Origin: Algiphilus sp965216485
GTDB lineage: Bacteria > Pseudomonadota > Gammaproteobacteria > Nevskiales > Nevskiaceae
Length of the DNA stretch: 64,000 bases
NCBI RefSeq assembly: GCF_965216485.1
Contig: NZ_OZ244162.1
Location: 186,001 to 250,000, forward strand
Direction: 5' to 3'
Shown here: positions 16,137-25,011 of the stretch, piece by piece
Layout: the number at the start of each line of letters is the position of its first letter
How positions within the stretch are numbered: the first letter of the stretch is position 1
Translations under genes and position numbers: made by a program
Notes under the pieces: generated by a model
Told to the model about the DNA's origin: nothing
The model's database searches: none
Seen by the model: only the letters and a program-made list of their open reading frames with translations

Positions 16137-17041
16137 GCGGCGCGCTCCTCAGGGCGTTGCAGCAGGTCGCGCAGCGCGCCTTCCAGTTCAGGGTATTCAA
16201 AGCAGAAGCCGCTTTCCTGCGTGCGCCGCGGCAACACGCGCTGGCCCTGCGTCAGCAACTCGGCCATGGACCCCAACGCGATTTTGAGGGCGAAGGCCGG
16301 TGTGGGCATGAAGCTCGGACGGCGCATGACACGGCCCAGCGTCTTGGCGAAATCCCGCTGCCGCAACGGATTGGGCGCCGTGCCGTTGAACTCGCCGGAG
16401 GCGTCCTCCTTCTCCAGCAGATGTGTGAACAGCCGCACCAGATCGTGGCGATGAATCCAGCTCCACCATTGCTGTCCGCTCCCCATCGGACCGCCGATGC
16501 CGAGCTTGAAGGGCAGTAGCATCTGCTGCAGTCCGCCGCCTTCGGGATGCAGCACAAGGCCGATGCGCACGATGGCCACCCGCGCACCGAACGCAGCGGC
16601 GCGCTTGGCTTCGGCCTCCCAGGCTGAGCAGATATCGAGCCCACCCTGCATTGCACCAGAGGGCATGTCGTCCTCGCTCACCACTTCGTCGCCCCGTGCG
16701 CCGTAGAAGCCGATTGCCGAGGCGGAGATCAGCGTCTTCACCCCGGCCTGCTCCATCCATTCCACCAGGCGACGGGTGATATGCAGGCGGCTGTCGAGGA
16801 AGCGCTGCTTGCGCGCCGCCGTCCAGCGACCGGAGCCGAGGTTCTCTCCCGCGAGGTTGATGGCGGCGTCGATGCCGCGGGCATCCTCCGGCTCCGCCAC
16901 CGTGGCCACCCCCTTGGGAAGCAGGGTCAGCGCATGCTGCGGCGTGCGTGACCAGACCACCACTTGGTGCCCCTGTGCCAGCAGGTGCGCACACAGCGGA
17001 CGCCCCACGAAACCGGTACCGCCCGTTATCAAAACACGCAT
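16133..17041 (-). CDS. TIGR01777 family NAD-dependent epimerase-like protein (YfcH-like)
   Basis: This 302-residue Rossmann-fold protein of the extended SDR superfamily has the dinucleotide loop GGTGFVG at residues 7-13, INLAGENL, a SASAIGFYG segment matching the family's catalytic strand, and GGPMGSGQQWWSWIHRHDL, the conserved TIGR01777 region. The physiological substrate is unknown. The start overlaps the end of the pdeM-like gene by 13 bases, so it is probably co-transcribed with the ligase-associated repair genes. Photolyase and epimerase genes are convergent and abut exactly. Confidence 0.9.
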   Translation of the reverse strand: MRVLITGGTGFVGRPLCAHLLAQGHQVVVWSRTPQHALTLLPKGVATVAEPEDARGIDAAINLAGENLGSGRWTAARKQRFLDSRLHITRRLVEWMEQAGVKTLISASAIGFYGARGDEVVSEDDMPSGAMQGGLDICSAWEAEAKRAAAFGARVAIVRIGLVLHPEGGGLQQMLLPFKLGIGGPMGSGQQWWSWIHRHDLVRLFTHLLEKEDASGEFNGTAPNPLRQRDFAKTLGRVMRRPSFMPTPAFALKIALGSMAELLTQGQRVLPRRTQESGFCFEYPELEGALRDLLQRPEERAA

Positions 17042-17724
17042 CGGCTTGCTCCTTTGGATAGGGCCGCGCCTGTCCCGGCGGCCAATGGGGTGATGGATGT
17101 TTCGGAGAGGGCATAGAGCCGCTCCGCGGGAGCCGCCTCTACAGGCATGCCCCCGGTAAAGCTGCCAAAGGCCGGAAGGATGGCCTGGTCGGCCCGCTGC
17201 CAGAACACCGGCAGACGCAGTGCATCCCCCATGCCGCGCAAGCGAACGACCGGATGCAGGTGCCCGGCCAGTACGTAGCCGCGCGGGTCGGTCTGCGGCT
17301 CGTGATGAAAGACGAAGGGTGGGACGACCAGCTCGGCGTGCCAGCGAATGCCAAGCTCGGGCAGCGCGCGGCTCTTGCGGTCGTGGTTGCCGAGCACGAC
17401 ATCGAAGGCGAGTTGCCGGTGACGATGGCACAGCGCCTGCAGCGCCCCCAACCAGCCTTCGTCACCGCGGATGCGGTCGTGGAAGAGATCGCCACAGACC
17501 ACCAGCCGCTGCGGGCGGTAGGCCTCCAGCAGCGCCTCGATGGCGTCGCAATCGGCCTGGGTGTGACCGCTGGGGATGGCCACGCCCTGCCGGCGAAAGG
17601 CTTCGCCCTTGCCGAGATGCACATCCGCCAGCACCAGCGTCTGCGCCGCATGCCAATACAGTGCGCGGCGACCGTCCAGCAGGCAGGCCGTACCGGCAAG
17701 ATCAATCGGGAGCGCGCTTGCCAT
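17029..17724 (-). CDS. pdeM: Ligase-associated metallophosphoesterase endonuclease PdeM
   Basis: This 231-residue binuclear metallophosphoesterase shows every metal motif in order: ADVHLGKG, CGDLFHD, GNHD and AGHLHP. In Pseudomonas putida the counterpart (MPE) is a Mn-dependent single-strand DNA endonuclease encoded with an ATP-dependent ligase, an Lhr-like helicase and a beta-CASP exonuclease. Start ATG 17724 coincides with the last base of the helicase gene, so the two are tightly coupled. The C-terminal 20 or so residues are weakly conserved and overlap the epimerase start. It probably acts in the cytoplasm in repair of cross-link or alkylation damage. Confidence 0.93.
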   Translation of the reverse strand: MASALPIDLAGTACLLDGRRALYWHAAQTLVLADVHLGKGEAFRRQGVAIPSGHTQADCDAIEALLEAYRPQRLVVCGDLFHDRIRGDEGWLGALQALCHRHRQLAFDVVLGNHDRKSRALPELGIRWHAELVVPPFVFHHEPQTDPRGYVLAGHLHPVVRLRGMGDALRLPVFWQRADQAILPAFGSFTGGMPVEAAPAERLYALSETSITPLAAGTGAALSKGASRCVF

Positions 17725-20183
17725 CAGCCCGCCTTGCGCAGTGCGCGTCGGCGGCGGCGATCCGCCGCCTGCTCCAGGCTGGCGACCATGCGCGCCACCC
17801 GCGTGGCCACGTCCTCGCTCGACACCCGGCTGCTGATGCGCTCGGCCCACAAGGGAAAGGCGAGCGGCGTCAACCGCGGTGGAGCGGCTAGCACAACGGT
17901 CTGGCGCGGCAGTTGCTCGAGCACCTGCCGGGCGCGGGACAGATCGAGCTGCTGACGCAACACTTCCTCCTGGGCCTGATGCATGAGTAAGTTCTGGGGA
18001 TCGTAGCGCGACAGCACGTCGAAGATCAGCCCGCTCGACGCCTGCACCTGTCGGGTGCTCTTGCCGCGTCCCGGATAGCCTTCGAACACCAGACCGGCCA
18101 CACGCGCGATCTCGCGAAAATGCCGCTTGGCCAGCTCGGTGCCGTTGATTGCAGCCAGCAGATCGGCGTGCAGCCCCTCGGCGGTCATCAGTTGGCGCAG
18201 CAGCGCCTCGCTCAAGGCGGGAAGTTCCGGTGCCAGCACCTCGAAGCCGTAGTCGTTGGCGGTCAGCGTGGCGGTGACCGGGCTCTGCTGCGACAAGCGC
18301 CAGCCCGCCAGCGCGGCCAGCGCCTCATGGGCGTGGCGGCCGGCAAAGGGAAAGACGAACCAATGCGTGCCCTCGCGCGAGCGCACCTGCTCGACCAGCA
18401 GATGGTCGCGGCCGGGCAGTGCCGACCAGTCCCGCTGCAGCGCCAGCAAGGGTGCCAACGCAGTCATTTCCACTCCCTGCGCCATTCCCGCGTCGGCCTG
18501 CGCATAGCCATTCAGCAGCGCATCCGCCAAGGTGGAGGACAAAGGCATGCGTCCTCCCGCCCAACGCGGCACCAGGCGCCGGCTGCGTCCGGCCCGCACG
18601 TAGGCGGTCATGTCGCGCACGCGCACCAGAGTCAGTGCCCGACCAGCGAAGAGGAAGGAATCCCCCGGCTGCAGGCCGGCAATGAAGCGCTCTTCCACCT
18701 GGCCGATGCGCCCACCGGACATCCAGGCCACCTGCATGTGCGCGTCTGCGGTGATGGTGCCGATGGCCATGCGATGACGGCGTGCAATGGTGGCATCAGG
18801 GATACGCAAGACGCCTTCCGCATCCTGCTCCACCTTGCGGTACTGCGGATAGGCCTGCAAGGCATCCCCACCGCGCTGGACATAGTCCAGCACCCACTGC
18901 CAACGCGCGTCATCCAGTTCGGCGAAGGCATGCGTCGCTGTGGCGTGTTCGCGAATCTCCTCGGCACGCACGCGACCACTGAGGGCCAGCGTGCATACAT
19001 GCTGGGCGAGCACATCCAGACAATTGCGCAGCGGTTCGCGCTTTTCCAGGGTGCCGCTGGCAATGGCATCGCGCGCGGCCGCAAATTCGGCCAGTTCGAG
19101 GGCGTGCGCGGGCACACAAAGGATGTGGCTACCGCGCCCGGGCGCGTGGCCAGAGCGGCCCGCACGCTGCAGCAGCCGCGCCACGCCCTTGGGACCACCG
19201 ATCTGCACCACCAACTCCACCGGTGCGAAGTCGACGCCCAGATCGAGGCTGCTGGTGGCGACGACGGTGCGCAGCGTACCGTCGCGGATGCCCTGCTCTG
19301 CCGCACTGCGTGCGGCGCGGTCCAGCGAGGCGTGATGCAACGCGATGGCATGGCCCGGAAGATGCTCGCGCAGAGCATCGTGCCAACGCTCCGCCTGCGC
19401 GCGGGTATTGGTAAAGACAAGGCTGCTGCCAGTGTGCTGCAGGCGCTGCGCCACCGCCTCGACGTTGGACAGTCCCATGTGCCCCGCCCATGGAAAGCGT
19501 TCCACCGTGTCGGGCAACAGGGTTTCGATGGTGGGCGGCGCCTTGGCCTCACCGCTGATGCGTTGCACGCGACCCGACGGCCCGACGAGCACCCGGGCCG
19601 CCTGCTCGACATTGCCCAGGGTGGCGGACAGACCAATGGTGCGCAGTTCTGGCGCCAACTGGCGCAGCCGCGCCATCACCAGCTCGGTCTGCACACCGCG
19701 CTTACTGCCCAGCAGTTCGTGCCACTCGTCCACCACGATGGCGCGCAATCCACGCCATTGCGGCAGCAGATCACCGTAGGACAGCAGCAGCGATGCCGAT
19801 TCAGGGGTGGTCACCAATGCCTGCGGCAAGCGTTTGCGCTGGCGACTGCGCTGGCTGCTGGAAGAATCGCCGGTACGCAGCCCCACCTGCCAAGGCACCT
19901 GCAGGGCATCGGCGGCGGCCTGCAACTGCGCCTGGGTGTCGGCGGCCAGTGCCCGCATTGGCGTCAGCCACAGCACACGCAGCGGTTCCTGCGCATCGCA
20001 GGCCTCGGACAGCGGCCCCAACCAGGCCGCCAGGGTCTTGCCCTGTCCGGTAGCGGCGTGAATGAGCGTGGATGCTCCATCGGCATAGGCCTGCCACGCC
20101 GCATGCTGGAACGGCAGGACCTGCCATTGGCGGGCCTCGAAGAAGCCATCGATATCGTGGGTGGAAAGCAGGCACTGGACCAT
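17724..20183 (-). CDS. Ligase-associated DEXH-box helicase (Lhr-Core-like)
   Basis: This 819-residue superfamily 2 DNA helicase has Walker A ATGQGKT (near residue 46), Walker B DEWH in IVVDEWHELLG, motif III SAT, and motif VI QRAGRSGH, followed by the winged-helix and Lhr-specific C-terminal domains. Lhr-Core translocates 3' to 5' on single-stranded DNA and prefers to unwind RNA:DNA hybrids. It belongs with PdeM (abutting), the ligase and the exonuclease in a repair set, but here it is separated from the ligase gene by an antisense rarD. Start ATG 20183 matches the family N terminus (STHDIDGFFEARQWQVLPFQ). Confidence 0.94.
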   Translation of the reverse strand: MVQCLLSTHDIDGFFEARQWQVLPFQHAAWQAYADGASTLIHAATGQGKTLAAWLGPLSEACDAQEPLRVLWLTPMRALAADTQAQLQAAADALQVPWQVGLRTGDSSSSQRSRQRKRLPQALVTTPESASLLLSYGDLLPQWRGLRAIVVDEWHELLGSKRGVQTELVMARLRQLAPELRTIGLSATLGNVEQAARVLVGPSGRVQRISGEAKAPPTIETLLPDTVERFPWAGHMGLSNVEAVAQRLQHTGSSLVFTNTRAQAERWHDALREHLPGHAIALHHASLDRAARSAAEQGIRDGTLRTVVATSSLDLGVDFAPVELVVQIGGPKGVARLLQRAGRSGHAPGRGSHILCVPAHALELAEFAAARDAIASGTLEKREPLRNCLDVLAQHVCTLALSGRVRAEEIREHATATHAFAELDDARWQWVLDYVQRGGDALQAYPQYRKVEQDAEGVLRIPDATIARRHRMAIGTITADAHMQVAWMSGGRIGQVEERFIAGLQPGDSFLFAGRALTLVRVRDMTAYVRAGRSRRLVPRWAGGRMPLSSTLADALLNGYAQADAGMAQGVEMTALAPLLALQRDWSALPGRDHLLVEQVRSREGTHWFVFPFAGRHAHEALAALAGWRLSQQSPVTATLTANDYGFEVLAPELPALSEALLRQLMTAEGLHADLLAAINGTELAKRHFREIARVAGLVFEGYPGRGKSTRQVQASSGLIFDVLSRYDPQNLLMHQAQEEVLRQQLDLSRARQVLEQLPRQTVVLAAPPRLTPLAFPLWAERISSRVSSEDVATRVARMVASLEQAADRRRRRALRKAG

Positions 20184-20243
20184 CCGCCTATGATGCGCGC
20201 GCCTCTTTCACGAACCGTGCGACGTCCAAGTCGCGCTGCATGG

Positions 20244-21101
20244 ATGCCTGCACCCAGCCGCCAAACCGCCATCCTTGCCGCCGTCGGTGCCTTCGGCATC
20301 TGGGGGCTGTTCCCGGTCTACTGGAAGGCACTGGCGCACGTGCCAGCCCTCGAGGTGGCCGCGCACCGGCTGTTCTGGAGCTTCGTGGCGGTGTTCGCCT
20401 TCCTGCTCATCCGCGGTCAGCTGCGCAATCTGCGTCAGCTCGACCGGCGGCAGTGGGCCATGCTGTGCCTGTCGGGCGGCGTCATTGCCAGCAACTGGGG
20501 CATCTATGTGTGGGCGGTGGCGCAGGAGCGCGTGGTCGAGGCCAGTCTCGGCTATTTCATCTCCCCGCTGATGTCGGTGGCGCTGGGGGTGGTGGTGCTG
20601 GGCGAGCGCCTGGATCGGGTGCGCTGGATGGCGGTGGGGCTGGCTGCCGCTGGCGTGCTCTGGCTGACGCTGCGCGCCGGCGGCCTGCCCTGGATTGCCC
20701 TGTGCCTCGCCAGCAGCTTCGCCCTCTACGGACTGGTGCGCAAGCATCTGGATGTGGATGCGGTGACCGGTCTGGCCGCCGAAACCTGCCTATGGGCTTT
20801 GCCCGCCACCCTGGCGGTGATGATGCTGAGCCTGCCCACCCAGCATCCTCCGGTCGATTGGCTGCTACTCGCCGGTGGCGGCGCGGTCACCGCCCTGCCC
20901 TTGGCGCTGTACGCACTGGCGGCGCGCGGCATGCCACTCGCCAGCCTGGGACTGATGCAGTACTTCGCGCCGACCTGCCAACTGCTGCTCGGCGTGCTGC
21001 TCTACAAGGAGCCCTTCGATGCCGCACGGCTAGCCGGCTTTGCCTGCATCTGGGCCGCGCTGGCGCTGCACATGGCGCAGGGATGGCGCAGCACGCGCTA
21101 G
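20244..21101 (+). CDS. rarD: RarD-type EamA permease
   Basis: This 285-residue inner-membrane protein of the drug/metabolite transporter superfamily has ten predicted helices in two EamA halves. The N terminus (QTAILAAVGAFGIWGLFPVYWK) matches E. coli RarD in spacing, which selects ATG 20244 over in-frame ATGs at 20190 and 20193. Substrate unknown (chloramphenicol-sensitivity gene family). It is the only plus-strand gene inside the ligase-associated repair set and lies between the helicase (60 bp from its start) and the ligase (6 bp from its stop), so it is either an insertion or a rearrangement in that locus. Confidence 0.92.
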   Translation: MPAPSRQTAILAAVGAFGIWGLFPVYWKALAHVPALEVAAHRLFWSFVAVFAFLLIRGQLRNLRQLDRRQWAMLCLSGGVIASNWGIYVWAVAQERVVEASLGYFISPLMSVALGVVVLGERLDRVRWMAVGLAAAGVLWLTLRAGGLPWIALCLASSFALYGLVRKHLDVDAVTGLAAETCLWALPATLAVMMLSLPTQHPPVDWLLLAGGGAVTALPLALYALAARGMPLASLGLMQYFAPTCQLLLGVLLYKEPFDAARLAGFACIWAALALHMAQGWRSTR

Positions 21102-21107
21102 CAAACT

Positions 21108-22709
21108 TCAAGAGGGCGTGACGGTATCGAGCAGCGCGTGCAGGGCCTGCAGGTGGTCGGCCTCCGCCGCCGGCTTGTCCTGACGCCAGCGATGGATGCG
21201 CGGAAAGCGCAACGCGACCCCGGCCTTGTGGCGCTTACTCTGCTGGATGCCTTCGAAGGCGATCTCGAAGACCTGAAGCGGCTGCACGCTGCGCACCGGC
21301 CCGAAGCGCTCGATGGTGTGCTGACGGATCCAGCGGTCCATCTGCGTCAACTCCTTGTCGGTGAGGCCGGAGTAGGCCTTTGCCACCGGCACCAAGGCGT
21401 CACCGTCCCAGACCGCCAGGGTGTAGTCGGTGTAGAGATTGGAGCGCCGGCCGTGGCCCGCCTGGGCATAGACGAGCACGGCATCCACAGTCAGCGGGTC
21501 GACCTTCCACTTCCACCACACACCGCGGCGGCGTCCGCGCGTATAGGGCGCATCCGCGTGCTTCAGCACCAGCCCTTCGACCCCGCGCGTACGCGCCTCG
21601 GCGCGCAGCGGTGCCAGGCTCGCCCAATCCCCCGCGCGCACCAGCGGTGAAACGGTGATGGTCGCTTCGGCGGCGGCAACGCTGCGCTCCAGCGTGTGGC
21701 GCCGCGCCCGCGTGGATTGGTCGCGGATATCGCGCCCTTCGGCCTCGAGCAAGTCATAGGCGAGAAAGCGCACTGGCGCCTCCTCCAACAGACGACGGCC
21801 GGGCTTCTGCTTGTTGATGCGCCGCTGCAATTCGGCAAAAGGCCGGATGCCATCGCGCCAGCACACCACTTCCCCGTCCAGCACCGTCCCGTCGGGCAAG
21901 GCCGTGGCCGCCGCCTCGATCTCGGGAAACCGACCCGCCAGCAACTCCTCGCCGCGCGACCAGACGAAGACCTGCCCTTCGCGCCGGATGAGCTGAGCGC
22001 GGATGCCGTCCCACTTCCACTCGACGAGAAAATCCGTCACCGCACCCAGCTCCACGGGAGCGTCCTCCAAGGGTGCCGCCAGGCAGAAGGGATAGGGCTG
22101 GGAGGCGATGGTGCCGGCGTCGGGCGGTGCGCGCAGACGGGCGAGCAGCGCGGCATCCGGTTGCCAGTCCCCCATCAGGCGCTGGGCGATGAGGTTTTCG
22201 TCCTGCTCCAAGGCCTGGGCCAAGGCCCGTGTGGCAAGGCCGGTGGACACCCCGACGCGCAGGCTGCCGGTCAGCAGCTTGGTCAGCAGGAAGCTTTCGC
22301 GCAGGGGCAGCCCGCGCCACCAGACGGCGAGCTGGGTGCCGATGATGGCCTCGTCGGCCTGTGCCAGCGCGCGCAGTTCGGCCACCCAGGCGCCCAGTTC
22401 GCGCGAAACCAGCGCCGGGTCGCCCGCGCCGCCATCGTCGAACAGCAGGGCGATGGTTTCCGCCAGATCACCCACGTGGGCGTGACTGGAAGCCAGCATC
22501 CAGTCGGCTACGCCGGCGGCCTCGGCAGCCCAGGCTTTCAGCCGGGCCGGGGGCAGCAGGCGCTTGAGGCGGCGCCCGGTCAGGAAGTACAGCGCCCAGG
22601 CGGCGGCTTCGTCATCGCTGTGACGGAAGTAGTCGGCCATCAATGCCAGCTTGCGGCCGGTGGCGCGGGTGGCGTCGAGCTGCTCGTAGAGCTGCGCGAA
22701 GCGCTTCAT
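21108..22709 (-). CDS. ATP-dependent DNA ligase of the ligase-associated repair set
   Basis: This 533-residue ATP-dependent DNA ligase seals nicks through a lysyl-AMP intermediate at K232 in motif I (EWKWDGIRAQ). Other nucleotidyltransferase motifs are visible: GEELLAGRFPEIE, LDGEVV, FLAYDLLE, EGLVLK and WWKWK (motif V). An N-terminal helical DNA-binding domain (1-200) and C-terminal OB domain complete the LigB-type layout also described as 'cisplatin damage response' ligases. The start overlaps the exonuclease stop (ATGA), showing translational coupling. It is separated from the helicase by rarD on the other strand. Confidence 0.95.
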   Translation of the reverse strand: MKRFAQLYEQLDATRATGRKLALMADYFRHSDDEAAAWALYFLTGRRLKRLLPPARLKAWAAEAAGVADWMLASSHAHVGDLAETIALLFDDGGAGDPALVSRELGAWVAELRALAQADEAIIGTQLAVWWRGLPLRESFLLTKLLTGSLRVGVSTGLATRALAQALEQDENLIAQRLMGDWQPDAALLARLRAPPDAGTIASQPYPFCLAAPLEDAPVELGAVTDFLVEWKWDGIRAQLIRREGQVFVWSRGEELLAGRFPEIEAAATALPDGTVLDGEVVCWRDGIRPFAELQRRINKQKPGRRLLEEAPVRFLAYDLLEAEGRDIRDQSTRARRHTLERSVAAAEATITVSPLVRAGDWASLAPLRAEARTRGVEGLVLKHADAPYTRGRRRGVWWKWKVDPLTVDAVLVYAQAGHGRRSNLYTDYTLAVWDGDALVPVAKAYSGLTDKELTQMDRWIRQHTIERFGPVRSVQPLQVFEIAFEGIQQSKRHKAGVALRFPRIHRWRQDKPAAEADHLQALHALLDTVTPS

Positions 22710-23704
22710 CCGTCGGCCTCGCCTTCGAAAGGCGTACCCAGTTCGGCTGCCTGCCAGCCGTGCTCGCGCAGATAGCGCACCAGGGTGTCGCTGTGGCCGT
22801 GTGTGGCCAGCACGCGCTGGCAGCCGGTCTCCCGAATGCTGTCGACCAGGCCGCGCCAGTCGGCGTGATCCGACAGCACGAAGCCCTGGTCATAGCCGCG
22901 CCGCCGTCGATTGCCGCGTACCCGCATCCAGCCAGACACAAAGCCGGTGGTCGCCCCGCGGAAACGTCGCATCCAGGAAGTGCCGGCGGCACTCGGGGGC
23001 GCCATGATCAGTTGGCCCTGCCAGTCGTGGTCGCGCGGCTGTGCGGATACCGCTTCGGTGGGCACCATCGCCACGCCGGCCTCGCGGTACACCGCCACCA
23101 GCGGGGTCATCGCCCCATGCAGATAGACCGTCTGCCCGGTATGCGCCAGCAGCCCATTGAGCACCCGTTGCGCCTTGCCGAGGGCATAGCAGAACAGCAC
23201 GGCAGGCTGGCCGTTGCTGGCTGCCTGCTGCCACCAATGGAAGATGTCCGCCACGACGTCGGCCGGGTCGGGCCAACGATAGACCGGAAGCGCGAAGGTG
23301 GCCTCGGTGATGAAGGTGTCACAGGCCACCGGCTCGAAAGCAGTGCAGGTGGCGTCCGGATCGCGCTTGTAGTCACCCGAGGCGACCCATACACCCTCGC
23401 GCGCCTCGACCCGCACCTGCGCCGATCCCAGGATGTGCCCCGCGGGATGCAGCGATACCTGTGTGCATCCCAGGGTCAGCGGTTCGCTCCAATCCAGCGG
23501 CCGGATCGGCGCCGCCTGCCCCAGCCGCTGATGCATGACGCCCAGCGATTCGCGCGCACACCAGATGACGCCGTGACCGGCGCGCGCATGGTCGGCGTGG
23601 GCGTGGGTGATGACGGCGCGCGGCACGGGCCGCCACGGGTCGATATGGAAATCCCCCGCCGCGCAGTAGAGCCCCTCCGGTCGTGTCTCGATCAGTCCTG
23701 CCAT
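22706..23704 (-). CDS. Ligase-associated MBL-fold DNA exonuclease
   Basis: This 332-residue metallo-beta-lactamase/beta-CASP nuclease has the metal motif THAHADH near residues 33-39, PAGHILGSA, SGDYKRD and SDHADW. Its mycobacterial and pseudomonad relatives are encoded with the ATP-dependent ligase and act as 5'-to-3' DNA exonucleases. It is the first gene of the repair operon and is coupled by a 4-base overlap to the ligase. The waaA stop is only 15 bases upstream, so lipopolysaccharide and repair genes may share transcripts. Confidence 0.93.
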   Translation of the reverse strand: MAGLIETRPEGLYCAAGDFHIDPWRPVPRAVITHAHADHARAGHGVIWCARESLGVMHQRLGQAAPIRPLDWSEPLTLGCTQVSLHPAGHILGSAQVRVEAREGVWVASGDYKRDPDATCTAFEPVACDTFITEATFALPVYRWPDPADVVADIFHWWQQAASNGQPAVLFCYALGKAQRVLNGLLAHTGQTVYLHGAMTPLVAVYREAGVAMVPTEAVSAQPRDHDWQGQLIMAPPSAAGTSWMRRFRGATTGFVSGWMRVRGNRRRRGYDQGFVLSDHADWRGLVDSIRETGCQRVLATHGHSDTLVRYLREHGWQAAELGTPFEGEADG

Positions 23705-23719
23705 GGCGGCAGGCTAGCG

Positions 23720-25006
23720 CTAGCCTGCTGTGGGCGGCCAGGTTGCGCGGACTTCGTCCAACAGCGCCAGATGACGCGCCACCGCGCCGCGGTTGGCGGC
23801 CACTGCCTCGGCCGCCGCCTGGCCCATGGTGGCGCGCCGTTCCGGCTCGGCGAACAAGGCGGCAATGTCCACCGCCAGATCCTGCGCACTGGCCACCTCC
23901 TGTGCACCGCCGGCGTCGACCAGCAGCCGTCGCGCATCCACGAAATGGAACATGTGCGGCCCGAACAGCACGGGCAAGCCGATGGACGCCGGCTCCAGCA
24001 GATTGTGCCCGCCGATCTCGACCAGGCTGCCGCCGACGAAGGCGACGTCGGCCATTGCCAGGTAGGCGAACATCTCGCCGGTGCTGTCCCCCAGCAGCAG
24101 CGGGATATCGGATGCGATCTCTGCAGCGTCCGCGAAAGTGCTGCGACGGGCGTAGCGCCAGCCGTCACGGTCCAGCGCGCGCGCGACGGACGCAAAGCGC
24201 TGGGGATGGCGCGGCACCAGGATGAGGCAGGCCTCGGGGTACCAACGCAGCAGGTCGCGATGGGCGGCCAGCACGGCAGCTTCCTCGCCGTCGTGGGTGC
24301 TCGCGGCAATCCAGACCGGACGCGTGCCGAGCGCCTCGCGCCATTGTCGGCCCTGCGCCAGGGCGGGTTCCGGCGGGGTCAGATCGAATTTGATGTTGCC
24401 GGCACAGACGACGTTGGGTGCGCCCAAGGAGCGGAAGCGCAAGGCGTCGGCTTCGCTCTGGGTGGCCACCAGGGTGACCTGCTGCAGCACCTGCGCAATG
24501 CTCCCGCGGATGCGGCCATAGCCGCGCAGCGAGCGCGGCGACAGGCGCGCATTGGCGATGAACAGCGGAATCCGCCGCTGCGCAAGCGTGGCAAAGAGAT
24601 GGGGCCACAGCTCGGTTTCCAGCACCAGACATACCTGCGGCTGCACGCGGTGCAGGAAACGGCGCAGCATGCTGGGCAGATCGAAAGGCACGTAACTGTG
24701 GCGGACGCGCTGCCCCCAGATCTCCCGCACGGCCTTGGAGCCGGTGGTGGTCATGGTGGTGATCCAGATGGCGCCCTCGCCGTGGCGCTCCACCAAGGCG
24801 TCGATCAGCGGCCGGGCAGCCACCACCTCACCCAGCGAAGCGGCATGCACCCAGACGGCGATGGGACGTTCCATGCGGCGCACCCAGCCCAGTCGCTCGG
24901 GCCACCGGCCGGCGGCATCGCCCTGACGACGGGCACGCAGCGTCAGCATCAGTGTGGCGGGCCAGACACCAACATTGAGCAGCATGCGATAGAGCAGGCG
25001 CAACAT
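23720..25006 (-). CDS. waaA: 3-deoxy-D-manno-octulosonic acid transferase WaaA (KdtA)
   Basis: WaaA transfers Kdo from CMP-Kdo to lipid IVA at the inner leaflet of the cytoplasmic membrane. The 428-residue protein has an N-terminal membrane anchor, the conserved WVHAASLGEV acceptor-site motif, ETELWPH, IANARLS, AGNIKFD, STHDGEE, LVPRHPQRF and VGGSLVEIGGHNLLEPA, all in the expected order. The number of Kdo residues added (one or two) cannot be read from the sequence, but the adjacent Kdo kinase suggests a mono-Kdo lipid A as in Haemophilus or Xanthomonas. The start is 5 bases after the kinase stop. Confidence 0.96.
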   Translation of the reverse strand: MLRLLYRMLLNVGVWPATLMLTLRARRQGDAAGRWPERLGWVRRMERPIAVWVHAASLGEVVAARPLIDALVERHGEGAIWITTMTTTGSKAVREIWGQRVRHSYVPFDLPSMLRRFLHRVQPQVCLVLETELWPHLFATLAQRRIPLFIANARLSPRSLRGYGRIRGSIAQVLQQVTLVATQSEADALRFRSLGAPNVVCAGNIKFDLTPPEPALAQGRQWREALGTRPVWIAASTHDGEEAAVLAAHRDLLRWYPEACLILVPRHPQRFASVARALDRDGWRYARRSTFADAAEIASDIPLLLGDSTGEMFAYLAMADVAFVGGSLVEIGGHNLLEPASIGLPVLFGPHMFHFVDARRLLVDAGGAQEVASAQDLAVDIAALFAEPERRATMGQAAAEAVAANRGAVARHLALLDEVRATWPPTAG

Positions 25007-25011
25007 CGTGC

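Noticed and set aside
18120..20243. N-terminal extension of the rarD frame into the helicase gene
   Set aside because: The frame is open for 700 codons upstream, but that stretch is antisense to helicase and has no coding character; RarD homologues begin at the ATG at 20244.
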